Of a stretch of 64,000 nucleotides of DNA, positions 48,493 through 63,321 are shown piece by piece. Below the pieces are notes generated by a model, which was not told the origin of the DNA, searched no databases, and was given only the letters and a program-made list of their open reading frames with translations. How positions within the stretch are numbered: position 1 is the stretch's first letter; the number at the start of each line of letters is the position of its first letter. The stretch is from Polytrichum commune (lineage: Eukaryota; Streptophyta; Polytrichopsida; Polytrichales; Polytrichaceae). The position numbers and the translations under genes are program-made. The stretch is taken from contig OX485808.1 in NCBI GenBank assembly GCA_950295325.1, positions 35,918,527 to 35,982,526 of the forward strand, given 5' to 3'.

Positions 48493-50350
48493 GTTCATAA
48501 AAATTTACAATTGCATGAAAACATCATTGCATTGGTGTAACTCTGAATAGGAAGTGACACTAAATATGATTGTATCGAAGATCATTAAGAAACTCCTATG
48601 TAATGGATGATGTGTGACAATACAAAAGAGTAGTATCATGCTTGGAAAGAGGGCATTGGGATAAGGAATCCATTGATACCATTTGTGTCTAAATGTAAAA
48701 AAGAGTTATACTTTCATAACTCATTTTTTATAACTAATTAGAAGAAGTTTTTTTCTAAAAGAGGGGTCACCGTTCAAGCACCCTAGATGATGGTTATCAC
48801 TTCTAAGAGACTTTATAAAATGATAAAGTCTATCTTTTAATTGTGTTTGGATTAGTGGTATGCACGATTGGTTTAGAAAATTGGCTTGAATATGGTAGAA
48901 ACAAAATAAAATCAATTTCCACATCATGTGAACATACTACAAATGGCCACAAGCACAGTGAAGTACACAGCTCCAATTACATTAAATTGATGTTTTTGTA
49001 ATGTTGCCCTCAAGTTTATAATGAATTCAAGGAATATGACAAATAGATTAAATTTAATTGACTTGAAAATCCAACTTCAAAATATTGAATGTCATGGATT
49101 CTATTGATAAAACCAAATTTAGCCATTTCCTTTTGAGCAGTACTTTCAATAATTAGTTTTGAAGATCTCATCTTGGTATTCTACATTTGAGTACCTAACA
49201 CAACAGTAGATGGTGCCATGAACAAAAATCCGATTTAAACAACACTATGCTACCACTTTTAGGCGTTTCACCAAAAAGTTTATGGTTCTAGGATACCGAA
49301 GCATATTTTCTATATACTTGACCATGCTTGCTCCCAAAAATCTGAAGTTACTTACCCCTAACTATCTAAATTTCTTCCTAGATACAACCACATTTTTTCC
49401 CATCACAAATAGTTCCTAACTTCATCACAGCGCTCATCCAAAATCAACCCCACTTTTTGTCCAAAAGTAATTCAGTTTTTTTCCCAAAACCATCCCCATC
49501 TTTTCCCAAAACCACCCCCACACTAAAACAAACACTCCACCAAATAAAACAAAATTTAGCCCTTATAGCTTTTGCATACATGGTCTTCACAAAAACAAAA
49601 CAAAACAAAAACCCACCCCTAGCTTTATTCTGAGGCTTCCCTAATTTCAATCCAACTTTCATTCAAAAGCAACTCCACATTCTCTTGAAACAGCCCGTCT
49701 TATCACCCAAATCGGCCCCCGGTTGCATTGGAGACATTTGAACGGTTTAAGGTGTGCTCTAGCATGATTACGAGATTAGAAGGCATGCATAAGGGATGCT
49801 TTTAGGAAGGGATTAGAATTAGCAATCTCTACCTTAGTGTCCAAATGTAATTTCTACATGGAATTTCAATGGTCTAACCACTCTATAAATGACATGTGGC
49901 AGAATCAGGAAGGGGTATTCATTTGTTATCAAAACGAAGAGTCCTCCATGGTAAACAACCTCATATTTATATTTTTGTGTCAAAACAAGCAACAACACCC
50001 CATCACAATTCATGTGACCCCAAGGTAGCCACATCCACCATGGCATCGGATCGGGAATTGTCTCCACCGATTGGAAATTTTGAACCACAAAGATTGTCAT
50101 TTCAAGTTTCATAGTCGAAGTGGAAATGTAGAAGTTACACCAGCCAAATTAATGTCCAAAGCAACCATCCGTTTTAACTTGGTTCATCCTATGTGGTGCT
50201 CGTAATGTTGTCAAACCATCAATGGGGTAGATGAAGTGGTAAGTCACTTTGGAGGGTTGTTTGGCACATCTTGCATTGTCACAATTTTCACAATCATAGA
50301 TGCAATAATAAGTATAATCAAAGGTTTGCTTTACCTTTAAGTGACCTAGG
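48493..50350. other. AT-rich intergenic DNA, nothing recognised
   Basis: Short frames only. The stretch 49440-49640 is pyrimidine-rich on this strand with CAAAA runs. No gene, RNA or element end was supported. Confidence 0.4.
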
Positions 50351-50354
50351 CCAA

Positions 50355-50470
50355 CCCACATAACATTATTCGGATCCATAACAGTGTTTTGTGGGACTAA
50401 CAATATTCCACATAAAATTCTCTATATTCAGACCTAGTCCCATAGAACATTGTTATGCAATTGTATGGAA
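50355..50470. mobile_element. Degenerate copy of the foldback element at 16954
   Basis: Contains CCACATAACATTATTCGGATCC, TTTTGTGGGACTAACAATATTCCACA and the partly mirrored AGTCCCATAGAACATTGTTATG. The arms are less complete than in the other copy. Confidence 0.6.
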
Positions 50471-50499
50471 TATTGATTATAGAATAGTGTCTATATTTT

Positions 50500-50640
50500 A
50501 AATACATAGTCCAAGCTCATTATAGCACGTGTTTTCTTTATGTCTAATCCTGACTACTAGCCTTGTCATATACCACTCAATATAAGTGTCCAATTAAGAA
50601 GGGTGACCAGATAAGATGAATATGCCTTGATAGGCCTATG
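50500..50640 (+). repeat. Dispersed repeat family R1, short fragment
   Basis: Matches the middle of the family: TAGTCCAAGCTCATTATAGCACGTG, then CACTCAATATAAGTGTCCAATTAAGA. Diverged. Confidence 0.5.
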
Positions 50641-51964
50641 GTAATTAGTGTCACGTACATGGCACGTATATTATTTGCAAAGGGTTACAATAGTTGTCTA
50701 CAACCTAATCTCATGTCTAGTAATTGACAATGTGAATTTGCTTTAAAAGAATAATTCTTACATTTTGTTGTATAAAATATTAACTGGACAAAAGAGTACC
50801 AAATTCCTTCTAGGCATGAAATAGATTACTTCTCTTTTATAAAGTCCTTTAGGTTGTAGTGTCTTAAAATAACAAAATCTTCATTAAAATTGGCAAGACC
50901 TATTTTTAATCCTTAAGCCATCAACAAGTGAGTGCAATAGTGTCATCAAGTAAGTTATTGTCAAAAGTGATCAATCATATGCAACATTAATTACAAATTA
51001 GAACCACTTTGGCCATTCATAATAGCAATGTAAGACGGATGCACACTTTCAGGAGACCACCAACTTTGACCAATCACAGTAGCTAATCGAGGATCTATTT
51101 GCTCAACGAGGAGGTGTAAGAATGTGTGATCCACATAAGGGGGACAAGACCGTCATTTAATAAAAGACTCTCACCCATAATAAGGTTAATCTTCACCTAG
51201 CAATCCAATATCAATGGATCAGCTCTCCCCCACCCTAAGTGCAAGATAAAAGGCTCATTTCTTTAAACAAACTTTGCAAAGTTTTGTTAATTGCATATGA
51301 GTTTATTATTTGTTGGAAAGAATTATGTAGGCTTTGTATAGACTTGCAAATCTATTGAAGTTTTTTGAATTTAATATGCCCAAAATAGAAAAGGTTTCTT
51401 AAAATGTCACTTTAAGGCTCAACTACCTTAGGCATTTATCTCCTAGAACTTTTAGAGTACATGCAATACTAAAGTAGGTGTAAGAGCACAAATAGCATTT
51501 TTAAATTAAACACATGAAATAAAAATTTAAATGATACTCATGCAATCTTCAATCATATGCTCAAATTCAAGACAATACAACATGTGTGTGTGTGTATATA
51601 CATATATAATATGCAATAATAGATTATACCAACCACAACAATTTACTAGAGAGTAGATTTCTATTAGCTTCTATAGTTCTCCACCATGTGGTAGAGATGC
51701 ATACAAGTACAACACGTGTAAATACTGATGACACAATGCATGTGTACTAGTGAATTGCATATTTTTTATATTTTGTGTATATTGACATGTTTAAATATAG
51801 TCTCTAATAATTATCGGTTATAGCTTTTGTTGTACAGATACTTGCACATCTCTTTGGCAGCCACCAATATCATGGCTTCTGAAGTACATTTGCAACTTGT
51901 AATATTCAAATATATGAAAGATTCAAATTGAAAAATATAACATAAGTGGGCCTAACAGACACTT

Positions 51965-52300
51965 CAAGCACCCACTGCTCCTAGAATATTAAACACACAT
52001 TTAATACAAGATCATTAGCAAACCGGCATGGAAGCTGTAGCCATTTTCCTCAAAAGTTTCAGAGCTACATGAATACAACATTCATTATTCATTAGCAAAG
52101 TGAAGATTCTCCTTCTTGAATGATCATATGGGTCCCTCTCAAATTATTTTGAATACTGCACCTGGAAAAGTAACAAATTTTGATCACAAAGTCCATCTCT
52201 TTTAAGCAGATATATATTTGCTGTCCGTACTTAGATGCACATACGCACCCACCCAAACATAGGTATCCGGTTAATATGAACTACCGTATTAGGACCGTTT
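51965..52300 (+). repeat. Dispersed repeat family R1, partial copy
   Basis: Shares AGACACTT, TAAACACACATTTAATACAAG, GATCATTAGCAAA, TCATTAGCAAAGTGAAGATTCTC, ATCATATGGGTCCC and AATTATTTTGAATA with the copies at 13965 and 41425. A copy at 41425-41740 in the MOK intron matches it more closely than the long copies do. Confidence 0.6.
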
Positions 52301-52427
52301 ACCTCAATAAAGATTTGCATGTCATGGTAATACATCACTGGAAACTGTTAGTTATCCCAAAAATGAGGAGGATTGACATTTATTCCCACAATACGAATAA
52401 CTCACAAACCCAATACCTGGTGATCAC

Positions 52428-53390
52428 TAGAATCGCAGAATCACAAATTGATTAATTCCTAAACCCAGTTAATTTACATACTTCATGCACAGACAACTAA
52501 GAGTGTCCTGTTTGCATCAGCATGCCTCCGACAGAGCTCAAAATGGATCTTTTCAAATCAATAAGAATTCAACTAGAAGTGAATCAAACAGTGTCACTTG
52601 CAAACATATATATAGGCTCTAGACAGCAATGTACATCACCTGAAATTCTCTTCAAACTAATGTTATTCCTTCATCGTTCATCAAAGACGACATACAGAAA
52701 AGGTCTCGCAGCTTCTTTTAGACCAAGCCGGAATGCAATCACTTCTCTTCCAGACTAGGAATTTCCACAACACATAATCGTTACATTTCTCCAACATTAC
52801 ACAGAATCATCCTCCATACCAACTATTTTGTAAGAACTCGATGACAATGTTCAAACGATACATTTCTACAGACCAAAATGGCCAAATATTCAAGTATTAT
52901 ATTGAAATGAATACTCCTGCCAGGCGCATTAAACCAAACGAAGAATGTTACTTCAAGATATTTTCATTCCCTTCTGTAAAGGGTACGTCGGTCTTCGCGT
53001 TGGTACAACCTTCACTAATAAATTTAAAAGTCTTCAAATTCTGACAAGCTACTGACATACAGAGTGATCAGAAAACCCATACTGAATCCGTAAAAATAAC
53101 CCATGAGTTCACATGAAGCAAAACTAAAAGCAACAACTACAGGCAAACGCCAATTGAAAAGTGATACAACCACAAATACTGCAAATAGAGGAAAGCTCAT
53201 ATATATTGAATATGTAGGGGTTACAAAAATATTGATCACCAATAGTATCGACACAGTTATCTACCAAATATCCACATAAGAATCGCAGTATCACAAGTGG
53301 ATTCAATTCCAAAACTCAGTTACATAGATACGCCCCAAGAAACAAGCATTGAAACAGAGTGTCCTGTTTACAACGGCATGCTCTAACATG
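52428..53390. repeat. Direct duplication in the 3' flank of the beta-tubulin gene
   Basis: About 105 bases at 52428-52532 recur at 53278-53390, next to the tubulin stop codon: AGAATCGCAGWATCACAA, CAGTTA, and GAGTGTCCTGTTTRCA followed by GCATGC. The copy spacing is about 850 bp. The nearer copy lies in the probable 3' untranslated region; the farther one may be a relic of a local duplication. No second tubulin coding sequence was seen between them. Confidence 0.6.
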
Positions 53391-53421
53391 GCCTGCTCCA
53401 ACATGGCTTGCAATATATTAT

Positions 53422-55070
<1,649 letters not shown>

Positions 55071-55570
55071 CTTGACTAGATCGAACTAACGAACCGGAAG
55101 CAAATCTTTCTAGAATGCGCCCCTGAGCAGCTCGCTAGAATGCAAAAGAGCTTGCGAAAGCTCCGATCCGGGGAAGAAGGAATGCGGAGCGAGTGTGTGT
55201 GGAGCCGATATGTGTTGCACCTCGTCGACACTCAGAAGGGGCACAAAGTCGGCCCCGAAACACACTGGCTATGGCCGAGGCTGGGTGAGAGACATAAAGC
55301 AAAGCGCAAGCGCTTCGGTGGGGCCAGCCGAGAGGGATTAGGTTAACTCGCACGAGATCTTGACCGTCCGTGACCGGATCCAATGGCTGGTTGTGCGGGC
55401 AGCACAAGTGAAATTTTCCAGGCACAGCCTGCCATATTCCAAAACGTCCAGAAGGTACACTTCCCGCGCAGATCGTCGTGCTGAGATCTGACCGTTGGAT
55501 ACGGAGATCGGACGGTGGGTACTGGTGAGCAGCTGGCCCTACAGGGCCAGCGATGCTGAGGCGGTGACCG
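55071..55570 (-). promoter_or_regulatory. Beta-tubulin 5' flank
   Basis: GC-richer than the neighbouring intergenic DNA and free of recognisable repeats, consistent with a promoter and 5' leader. Open frames across it (for example 55135-55575, minus) have no family match and look like composition effects. No specific binding site could be supported. Confidence 0.4.
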
Positions 55571-57196
55571 GTCATAGGGGGTGTTTGTTCATTATGAGTT
55601 CCCTATAAGGTTCCCTGTGAGTTCCCATGCTCAGGCTCCCAAAGTATCTCAACGAAACATCACCATCGAAGAACACCCGTGTGAATTGGTTGAGTTCCCC
55701 TAAATTATCAAAAAATAAGAAAAAAAAATTTATTCATAAGCACTAATTTAGTGCCCCTCTCCCATGCCAAAATTATTTAGTGCTCTATTGAGAAATTATG
55801 AAAAACAAAATGGGAAAAAACAAAGGGATCCACATCCACACAATGATGACATACACATACACCTGCCATGTGGCGCAAGTGCAAACTTGTCATTGAATTA
55901 GTGGTTCATATAACTTCGCTTCGAGAAGGTCGGCCTCTTATATATGTGCACATTTTTTCTTTTTAATTTCTCAGTTTTCTAAGTGTTGAGGCGACTAATC
56001 TACGTGTAAGCCATTATTCCTACTCGTTACAAACAACTACCCACACATCAGGTCATCTTTACTTATAAGTGACACACTCCTCTCTTCTCTTCATCCACGT
56101 AGTTAAATGATCCAACAACCAATCTCCACTTCTCTTACCCTCGTTTTAGCCAATCTCAACTACAACCCCTACGTCATTAGATTCATTATGTCAACTAGGA
56201 CCCCTATCACATGCTCCTTGCTTCTCCCTATCACACCACGATCCCATACATAATGCTCACCATCTCATATCTCCTAAAGACATTCGTGTGTCTTCATTGC
56301 ACACACACACACACCAAATATAAAACATAACAAGCGACCCTCACAACACGGTGAAGACTGTAGTCAATATCAAACACTTGTTGTCCTTACTACAATCTAT
56401 AACACGACTCCTCGTGTATAATATCTAGTACAACGTCGTCATAGCATCCGAAAGGCCATGGATGCTCATTTCCCCCATTAGTTATTAGGCTCTCGAGTTC
56501 TTCTTTATAAGGCACGTAAGTGTAACTTTTCATCCGGTCGGGCAACCCTAAACCCTCTTGAGAGGTTTTAACCGCAAATAATTGTGGCCGTGGAAGGTGA
56601 AAACTCCACCGGCGGTGGATGATGAGATGACAAGGCAACCCCCTATGATTAACGGGGGTGTCACTCATCATATTGTGAGTCGGTCAGTTATCTTGCAAGC
56701 CACGGTGGATCGGATAGGTACTGCCCCCAAGTACTCCGGCAAGTGGGGCCTTTATGTGTGGTCGCCCTTTAAGGTATGTGGGGTATTGTTTGATGATATT
56801 TGTTGTTTGGTGTTCTCCAACTTCTGCCAATTGTATTTCACACAAAGACACTCGTGTTGCATTAGCAAATCTACGATGAAACATCTGCAAAAAAAAAACC
56901 AGATTGAAAATCGGACTAGTGACCCGAAGTCCGACCGGTCTTACATATGCGTGTTGTTTGTGAACAATGTCAATACGTTTATTGTAAACAATGAATTGGA
57001 CAAGGTTCGATTTGTGGAAATGTTATGATCGGTTGAAGAAGCACGTGTTGAAAACTTTGATCCTGAATTTATGATCTAGAACTCTGATCATGAAACTTGA
57101 AACAACAATCTTCATAATTTGTAGTTGCTAACCGGACGAGACTGTTCATGGTTTGATCCAGATTGTTAAAATTGCATGTAGAGTTGGAAGTGCACA

Positions 57197-57199
<3 letters not shown>

Positions 57200-57268
<69 letters not shown>
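57200..57268. repeat. GA microsatellite
   Basis: Uninterrupted GA dinucleotides for about 70 bases. Confidence 0.95.
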
Positions 57269-57273
<5 letters not shown>

Positions 57274-57284
57274 GGGTGTGCCTA

Positions 57285-57415
57285 TCATTCATCCAACATA
57301 AAAGCCTTGAAATAGAATGCAACCTAGAGGATAATTGTCTTTAATCGACTTGACACTAAAAAGTAGCTTTAAACATCATGAATATTGATGTAATTGAGGC
57401 CATTTGAGATGAATC
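57285..57415. repeat. Dispersed repeat shared with 9818-9940
   Basis: Begins CATTCATCCAACATAAAAGCC in both places, followed by TGAAATAG, GACTTGACAC or GATTTGACAC, and CATTTGAGATG with similar spacing. Confidence 0.65.
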
Positions 57416-57519
57416 AAGAACAAACCTATCAGGGGTTAAGTTTTCACGTCGAATAAATGAGAGGTGCGTTTGTAAACAATGGTTCCCCCCTCTCCACCAT
57501 AGAAGGGCCACGTATCTAA

Positions 57520-58060
57520 GGGGTTGCTTGCATCATGGACCATGAAGTCGTCCCTTGTTGCTCTAAAATACGTGATTGGCCATTGACCTCGTCCTTGGCC
57601 CACTTTGGTTAACATCAAGAAAAAAATGTAATAGTGACCATGGAGCTTGGGGTCCCCAAGAGGCCTATTTTCAAGCCGACATTATCCACTGTCATTCGTT
57701 GCAAATGTCAAGAGACCATGGCAAAGCTATGCCCGTTTTTTTTTTTTGGGGGGGGGTGCCAAACATTTCCATAGTTACAAGGAATGAAGGGAATAAGAAG
57801 GGGAAAAAGGTCAAACATGAAGGAAATTCCCAAAACTGCAATGCTTGGACACATATAAGAAAAATTCTAAAAATTCTAAAAATCCGACACATTCAATTTA
57901 TGACACATGGTCGCTTCTCTTGGTCCACGTCTGGTTTACACCTAGTCAGGGGCCCCTAGACTTTAAGAATGATATTTCTTAGAAAACAGACCATGAAAAT
58001 GTGACCATGGAAAAACGCCCTCTAACATGGGACAACTTCGTGGTCCATGAAGTAAACCCC
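57520..58060. mobile_element. Harbinger-like MITE, 541 bp, flanked by TAA
   Basis: The left GGGGTTGCTTGCATCATGGA continues to CCATGAAGTCGTCCC; the right GGGACAACTTCGTGGTCCAT continues to GAAGTAAACCCC. TAA flanks both sides (57517-57519 and 58061-58063). A T-run followed by a G-run lies at about 57738-57757. No transposase was seen. Confidence 0.8.
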
Positions 58061-59339
58061 TAAGATTTTCGTGGGCCAGTTTATGTGGGATATTTCGATT
58101 TCGTTTGGTGTGTGTTCGTTACTAACAAGAATACCCGGACGTTGGGAATAACTGGGTCGAAGATCATAAATATGGGACGGCTGACAAAGTGGTCTACATC
58201 CCCCTAAGGATTTTCAAATTCCCTAGACCCACCATCCATACACACACACACACACACGCAAGTGGAGAACAACTTTACTATGCCTTGAGCCTCGATTTTA
58301 GTAGTAGGTAAAGTTATTAGAAGGATAAAGTAGCCATGCTCTAGGTACACACATCTCTAGATGGTAGATGAACAGATACATTCATCCAAGATGGTATGTC
58401 ATTTGAAATTCCGGCTTTCAAGGGGAAGGGGGTGGATGAAGATTTGGCCCTTTACTTTCACCAAGTTATTGGTGCTGTGGACTGTAGTGGGTGGGGTGGG
58501 GTGGGGTGCGGGGGGGTGCATTGGGATTCGAACCACGGTTGGTACACTAATAAGTAGTCCTATTTAGTTATGAATAACAATAATTCTCTAGACCCCACCT
58601 TAATTTCTTCCCAATAATGAGAATTGTGGGCCACTATAGTATTCAGCCCATGCCAAACCTCTAGTTTAAAATTAGCATGGGCCCGTGTTGAATTTTGTTT
58701 TTCTTTATAAGAAATTGATGTGGATGTGGATGATTTTAGTTGATGTTGTTTTGGATGTAAGGCGACCATTTTCGTGATTTTGGAACGAAATCTCGAGGAT
58801 TGCTGAGGGGAGGACCCGGAGTTTGGGACCCTGTCATTGAGGAGTTCTGAATGGAGGGTGTGTGTTCGTGGGCAGACCACGTCCAAGCCATCCACTCACA
58901 GAGACTCATCTTACAATAAACGAAACTGCTCAGGCAACCTCAAGGAAAAACTTCTGACGGATGAAATTTTGGTGGATGAGAAATCAATGTTTGCAAGATG
59001 AAGGGCTTCATTGTTCATCCCATTTGTATGAGAGCATTTGAGTGGGATTCTAAGGGTTCCCTAAGTTCCCAATAGAGTTCCCCGAACACCTTTAGATTTG
59101 TCATATTGCAATCGACGGCCAAGATCTTCCTAACCCCCGGCCACACGGGAGGCGTTCACACCGCCTCAGTGACGCGGGTCTTGGACCCGCAATACTTCCA
59201 CGCCGACTAGCCGATTAGAGTGGCCCACGTTAGTTATTTCCATGCTAACCATCCACCCACACCATTAAGACCATTAAGTGCATCACCAATATGACTACTT
59301 AGTGTGTTTTATATACCGTTTTCATCAATAAATAAGTAA

Positions 59340-59770
59340 ACATCAGGTCTCAAACGTACCCTTTCAGCTCTGCACCCACTTACCGTAGAATATAAAAACA
59401 CGTGATCAAGTGTTGCGAGATGAATTGCAACGCCAAATCGTGCGCACACCTAATGAACTCCTCCTAAACCATTTCAAAACTCACACATATATCTTATTCA
59501 TTGTTGAAGTCAAAATAAACTCCACTTCTTATCAATCGATCATACAAGTCTTTCATTTTCGTTGCTCTCTTGCAGTTGAATTCTCACTTCATGCCAAAAC
59601 ATAAAAGCTTTTTCAAAAGAATCATAAAAGTCTTTCCAATACATTGATTATTGAACCTATAATAGTTAACAATTTTTTTATTTTTTTATAATACATAACC
59701 CGGATTCTCTATTGAATGCGTATGGCTATGGTGTGCATCCTATGATCAAATACAGGTGTCCACCTAAAGA
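59340..59770 (+). repeat. Dispersed repeat family R1, diverged copy
   Basis: Retains CCCTTTCAGCTCTGCACCCACTT, AGAATATAAAAACACGTGAT, TATTGAACCTATAATAGTTAAC and ATACAGGTGTCCACCTAAAGAT in family order, with other sequence between. Confidence 0.5.
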
Positions 59771-61279
59771 TAGGCCAAGGTTCAACATGCAAGGGGCGGC
59801 CCTTTGAATGGAACGAATCAAACACACCTCATCTCAATCTCCACACACACATGGGGTTGCGAAATATCTAAGTACTTAGCACACTTCGACACCCTTTTCA
59901 CACACACGGCCCCACACTTGATGATGTAGTAGGCCCGGCTCGGACCCCCTCCCACAAAGAATGATTGGGAGGAAAAAGGTGTATTATGATGCGGCCATGG
60001 TTGCGACCCCCCCTTGAATCGCCCCTTTGACTCCCACAATCAAGAGCAAGCTTGGATCCATTTTGCCAATCACTACTACAAGCCCCCCCCCCCTCCCCTC
60101 CCCGGGCCCGGGCACGCAAGAAAAATTTCATGGAAGTAAGGGTGCGTTTGTTCCATGAAACTACACCTAATATATGATAGTTTAGTGTCGTATGGTATTC
60201 TATGTGTCGCTATGGTGGCTTTACGGATGACACTTCTTATGAGTAAGCGAAGGAACGTGGTCGTGGATGATGGACGGGTTCATCCGTTGGCCGAAACCCT
60301 ACCGTCTCTTGTCAACAACTTGTGATGAAATGTTGTCATGGATGATTGAAGTTTGGATGAGAAATCACAAGATGAGTGATAGTGATTGCAACACCTTAGT
60401 CTATAATTCCCGGGAATTTTCAAAAGGAATGACATATAATGGTGGGTTAGCATTTGGTGTTGGTGACACTACACCGCGGTTTACAATTAGTATCGAGCAA
60501 GACAATTAGAATTGGTGACATAAACATCATATTTAATGTAGCATTGTAGACCTTGAATTAGTCTAATACTATAAAGAGTTCCATGTTTCATCTTTACATG
60601 TGCCAATAATGAAGTATTTGAATTGGAAGAGTGGGTAGGGGCAAATGTAAGCATGACACATGGCAAGTTTTGAGAGGGAAATAATGATGTTGTGTCGGAA
60701 TAGAGAGCCCTCTATGACAACGAGCCCACAAAATCAATTGTAAACCTATATGAGGCACATGTTCCTACTAGATTCCTCCCATCCTTGATGCGGTCAATGG
60801 TAAGCTTGGGTCCCACTACTACCATATCTTTGACTCAATTTAATCAACATTCTATGTGTCGAAACTCTCTTCAATTTACGAATGCAATAATGTTCTTTTG
60901 TGTTCACTTGCCAAACGTCAATTTATAGGGACCTTCAAGCAATTTGCATCGAGGTTACTCCATACCGTTCCACAAATATCACGTGTGTTGAATACATATT
61001 CAACTTCTCCAACCAAAATGATATTTTGAAGTCTTCTACTCACTCCCAACACCCTTGAAATTTGGAGGTCCTTTCGAAGAACGAGCAATTTTTGGGGGGC
61101 GGTGCTCGAGGTCACCTCCAAAGCAATGCTTTTAAACAAAATTGGTTTGGTGTTGTTACGCTATCTTTGTTTCCTTTTTGGACCGATAACCAACCTCTTC
61201 TAATTGGCGGATTTTCTCTCCCCACGGAGTAGAATAGAGTAGAATAGAATAGAATAGAGGATTTTGATGGTGCCACTAC
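59771..61279. other. Intergenic DNA, nothing recognised
   Basis: Includes C-runs near 60085. GGGTGCGTTTGTTCC near 60140, preceded by TAA, resembles the end of a Tourist-like element, but no matching right end was found. Frames at 60267-60509 have no recognised domain. A TAGAA microsatellite lies at 61228-61258. Confidence 0.4.
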
Positions 61280-61469
61280 CATGAAATATGGTGTTGCTTC
61301 ATCTTCGAGTTGTTCTAGTTGTATACGGGTATATGCCACAACATGCAACACATAAATTAGAATGACTTGAAAGAATATGGTCTCTTCTTGAGGATGAACA
61401 CTTTGAATTGTTGCGGACACGTGGGCATGCGCATATCTCCTTCTAGGGCACACCTCTGGGTTCATATGA

Positions 61470-63318
61470 TCAAGTGGAGCATATTGACATGGTACATGAA
61501 ATGTGAAGTGCTAGTCATGTCATCCATCCTAGCATTAGGTATCAAACCTCATGGTCCAGTGCCACATCCAGTTAAGGCTTTGGTTGGAGTAAGTAACCAC
61601 TCAAATTTGTTGTATTGTGCATGCACCATGACATTACTTAGTTGCATGGTTGTGTTTCGTTATATATTTTTGCAATTTACATGGGTCTTCACTATCTTAC
61701 CTTCATAGGAAGAAACTTGGAAGATAGGAAGAAATTCATACTGGTATGAACAGTGAATAGTGTTGCTATGAATAATAGTTTAGTGAAAAATGTTGGGATA
61801 AACAATGTTTCATGTGACCCTTGCACATAACCACAATCCGACACATCAAAGGTCACAATTTGTAGCCAATGTTGAAAGATGTTTTGAGAGTGAGCTTTCT
61901 TGTGAAACACTATTATCACAAGTCATAAGCATGTTCAATGCACGTTAAGTGAAAACATAAGCAAAGTGTCGTGGTCACTTTCCTTTCACTAGTAGAAATA
62001 TACAGATTTTGCTTTTACGTTTTGTAATTGCAATTTTAAATAATATGGGTTTGTAATATATTGTTGGAAAGGTATTTTTCATGACCTTTCCAACGGTACA
62101 TTACACACCCTTGATTTCTTGAATTTTCATTCGCTAAAACCCCAAAAAACAAATATGCAGTCGTTTAGCGACAACATATCAGATTGGTCAAAAGAACTAC
62201 AACCAATTTCAGTTGCAGTTCTTTTTGGCATAGTTTCCTATTATTGTACTAATCATCAAATTATAAAAACCCAAGTATGACCACAAAATAATCAAATTTT
62301 GGCACCTAAATGTTCAACATGCTCATCGCATACAATAAACTAAACATATATTTGCCTAGGGTTAAGCTCTCGGTTTTCTCCAAAGCAATTAGAGAGAGAA
62401 GAAACGCTGACCATGTGATCATCGTGATTGGAATGCCCGTTCGACCCACCCTTGGCATTAAACCCTCATGACCACTCCAAAGCAATTACTATCATGAAAC
62501 TCAATTTTGATACACATTGAATTTTAGAATCAATATGCATTCACCATGACATAACCCTTTTGAGCTAAAGTTGTATAGTGTTGCAAGGTTGGTTGATTCA
62601 TTTAAAGGGACTAAACATCCCAAACCGAGATGCCCATGATTTCAAAACCCGCTTACTAGATAGCCAAGAGGGTTTCCAAACTTTCACCCCCGCTAAGTAG
62701 CTACTTAGTAACCATCGAAGTCCTAAACCATCCTTAGTTCATGGTTAGAGGATATCTTTGTTCCGGTTTTCTCACATGGCATAGAAGTGCTTGCCAAACC
62801 TCGAAAAAACACTTTCATTACGAATCTTGCTATGCAAAGAAAGCAACAATGTTGGAAGTTTGATACTTTGTGCCAATTTCTATCACAAAATGCAACGGGA
62901 CTAAATCAAACCTTTGAAAGATGAGAGATCTCATACATTCTTGCACTCCAAAGACCTCGAACTAAGAAGAATTGGAGCGAGATCTTCTCAAGTCTTGAGC
63001 TTGGATGGGCATTGTTTCTTGATTACCCTTTGGATTGCGCTGGTTCTGCCAAGGTGGTTGTATTTTGGTTCCTTTCTTGCAATTGATTTCTCAATTTGTG
63101 CCAAAAATGAATAAAATCTTAAGCTTGGATGTCAAAGAAAGCCACATTGCATGTTGACTCCTTTTTGAGGAATTATGATGAATTATATGGCAAGTTATGC
63201 CGTCTAGCAAGATGGAAGAAAAGAAGAACAAGGGTATAGCTACTTCGCATTTGAACAAGAGTTTAATAACCGCCGGCAAGTTCATTTTCCCAATTTAGAC
63301 TTTAAAGGTTTCCTTATC
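61470..63318. other. Intergenic DNA with repeat traces, nothing coding recognised
   Basis: 62390-62460 matches 7625-7695 (GAAACGCTGACCA, GAATGCCCGTTCGACCCACCC). No gene or RNA was supported. Confidence 0.4.
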
Positions 63319-63321
63319 TAA

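Larger units (their letters stand above)
55576..59097. mobile_element. Possible large inverted-repeat element, 3.5 kb, low certainty
   Basis: The left GGTGTTTGTTCATTATGAG with GTTCCC words faces the right GGGTTCCCTAAGTTCCC and GAACACC, so the outer ends are loosely inverted, and TAG flanks both. Inside are an AC run, a long GA microsatellite and a separate Harbinger-like MITE. Frames at 56390-57028 and 58560-58895 show no recognisable transposase. Confidence 0.3.

Noticed and set aside
56582-57028. 148-codon plus-strand frame and overlapping minus frame
   Set aside because: No family resemblance. Overlapping frames of similar length suggest chance or old element debris.
57153-57344. Frame with a long RE repeat
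   Set aside because: It is produced by translating the GA microsatellite.
60140-60165. Tourist-like end GGGTGCGTTTGTTCC after TAA
   Set aside because: No matching inverted end was found downstream, so no element could be delimited.
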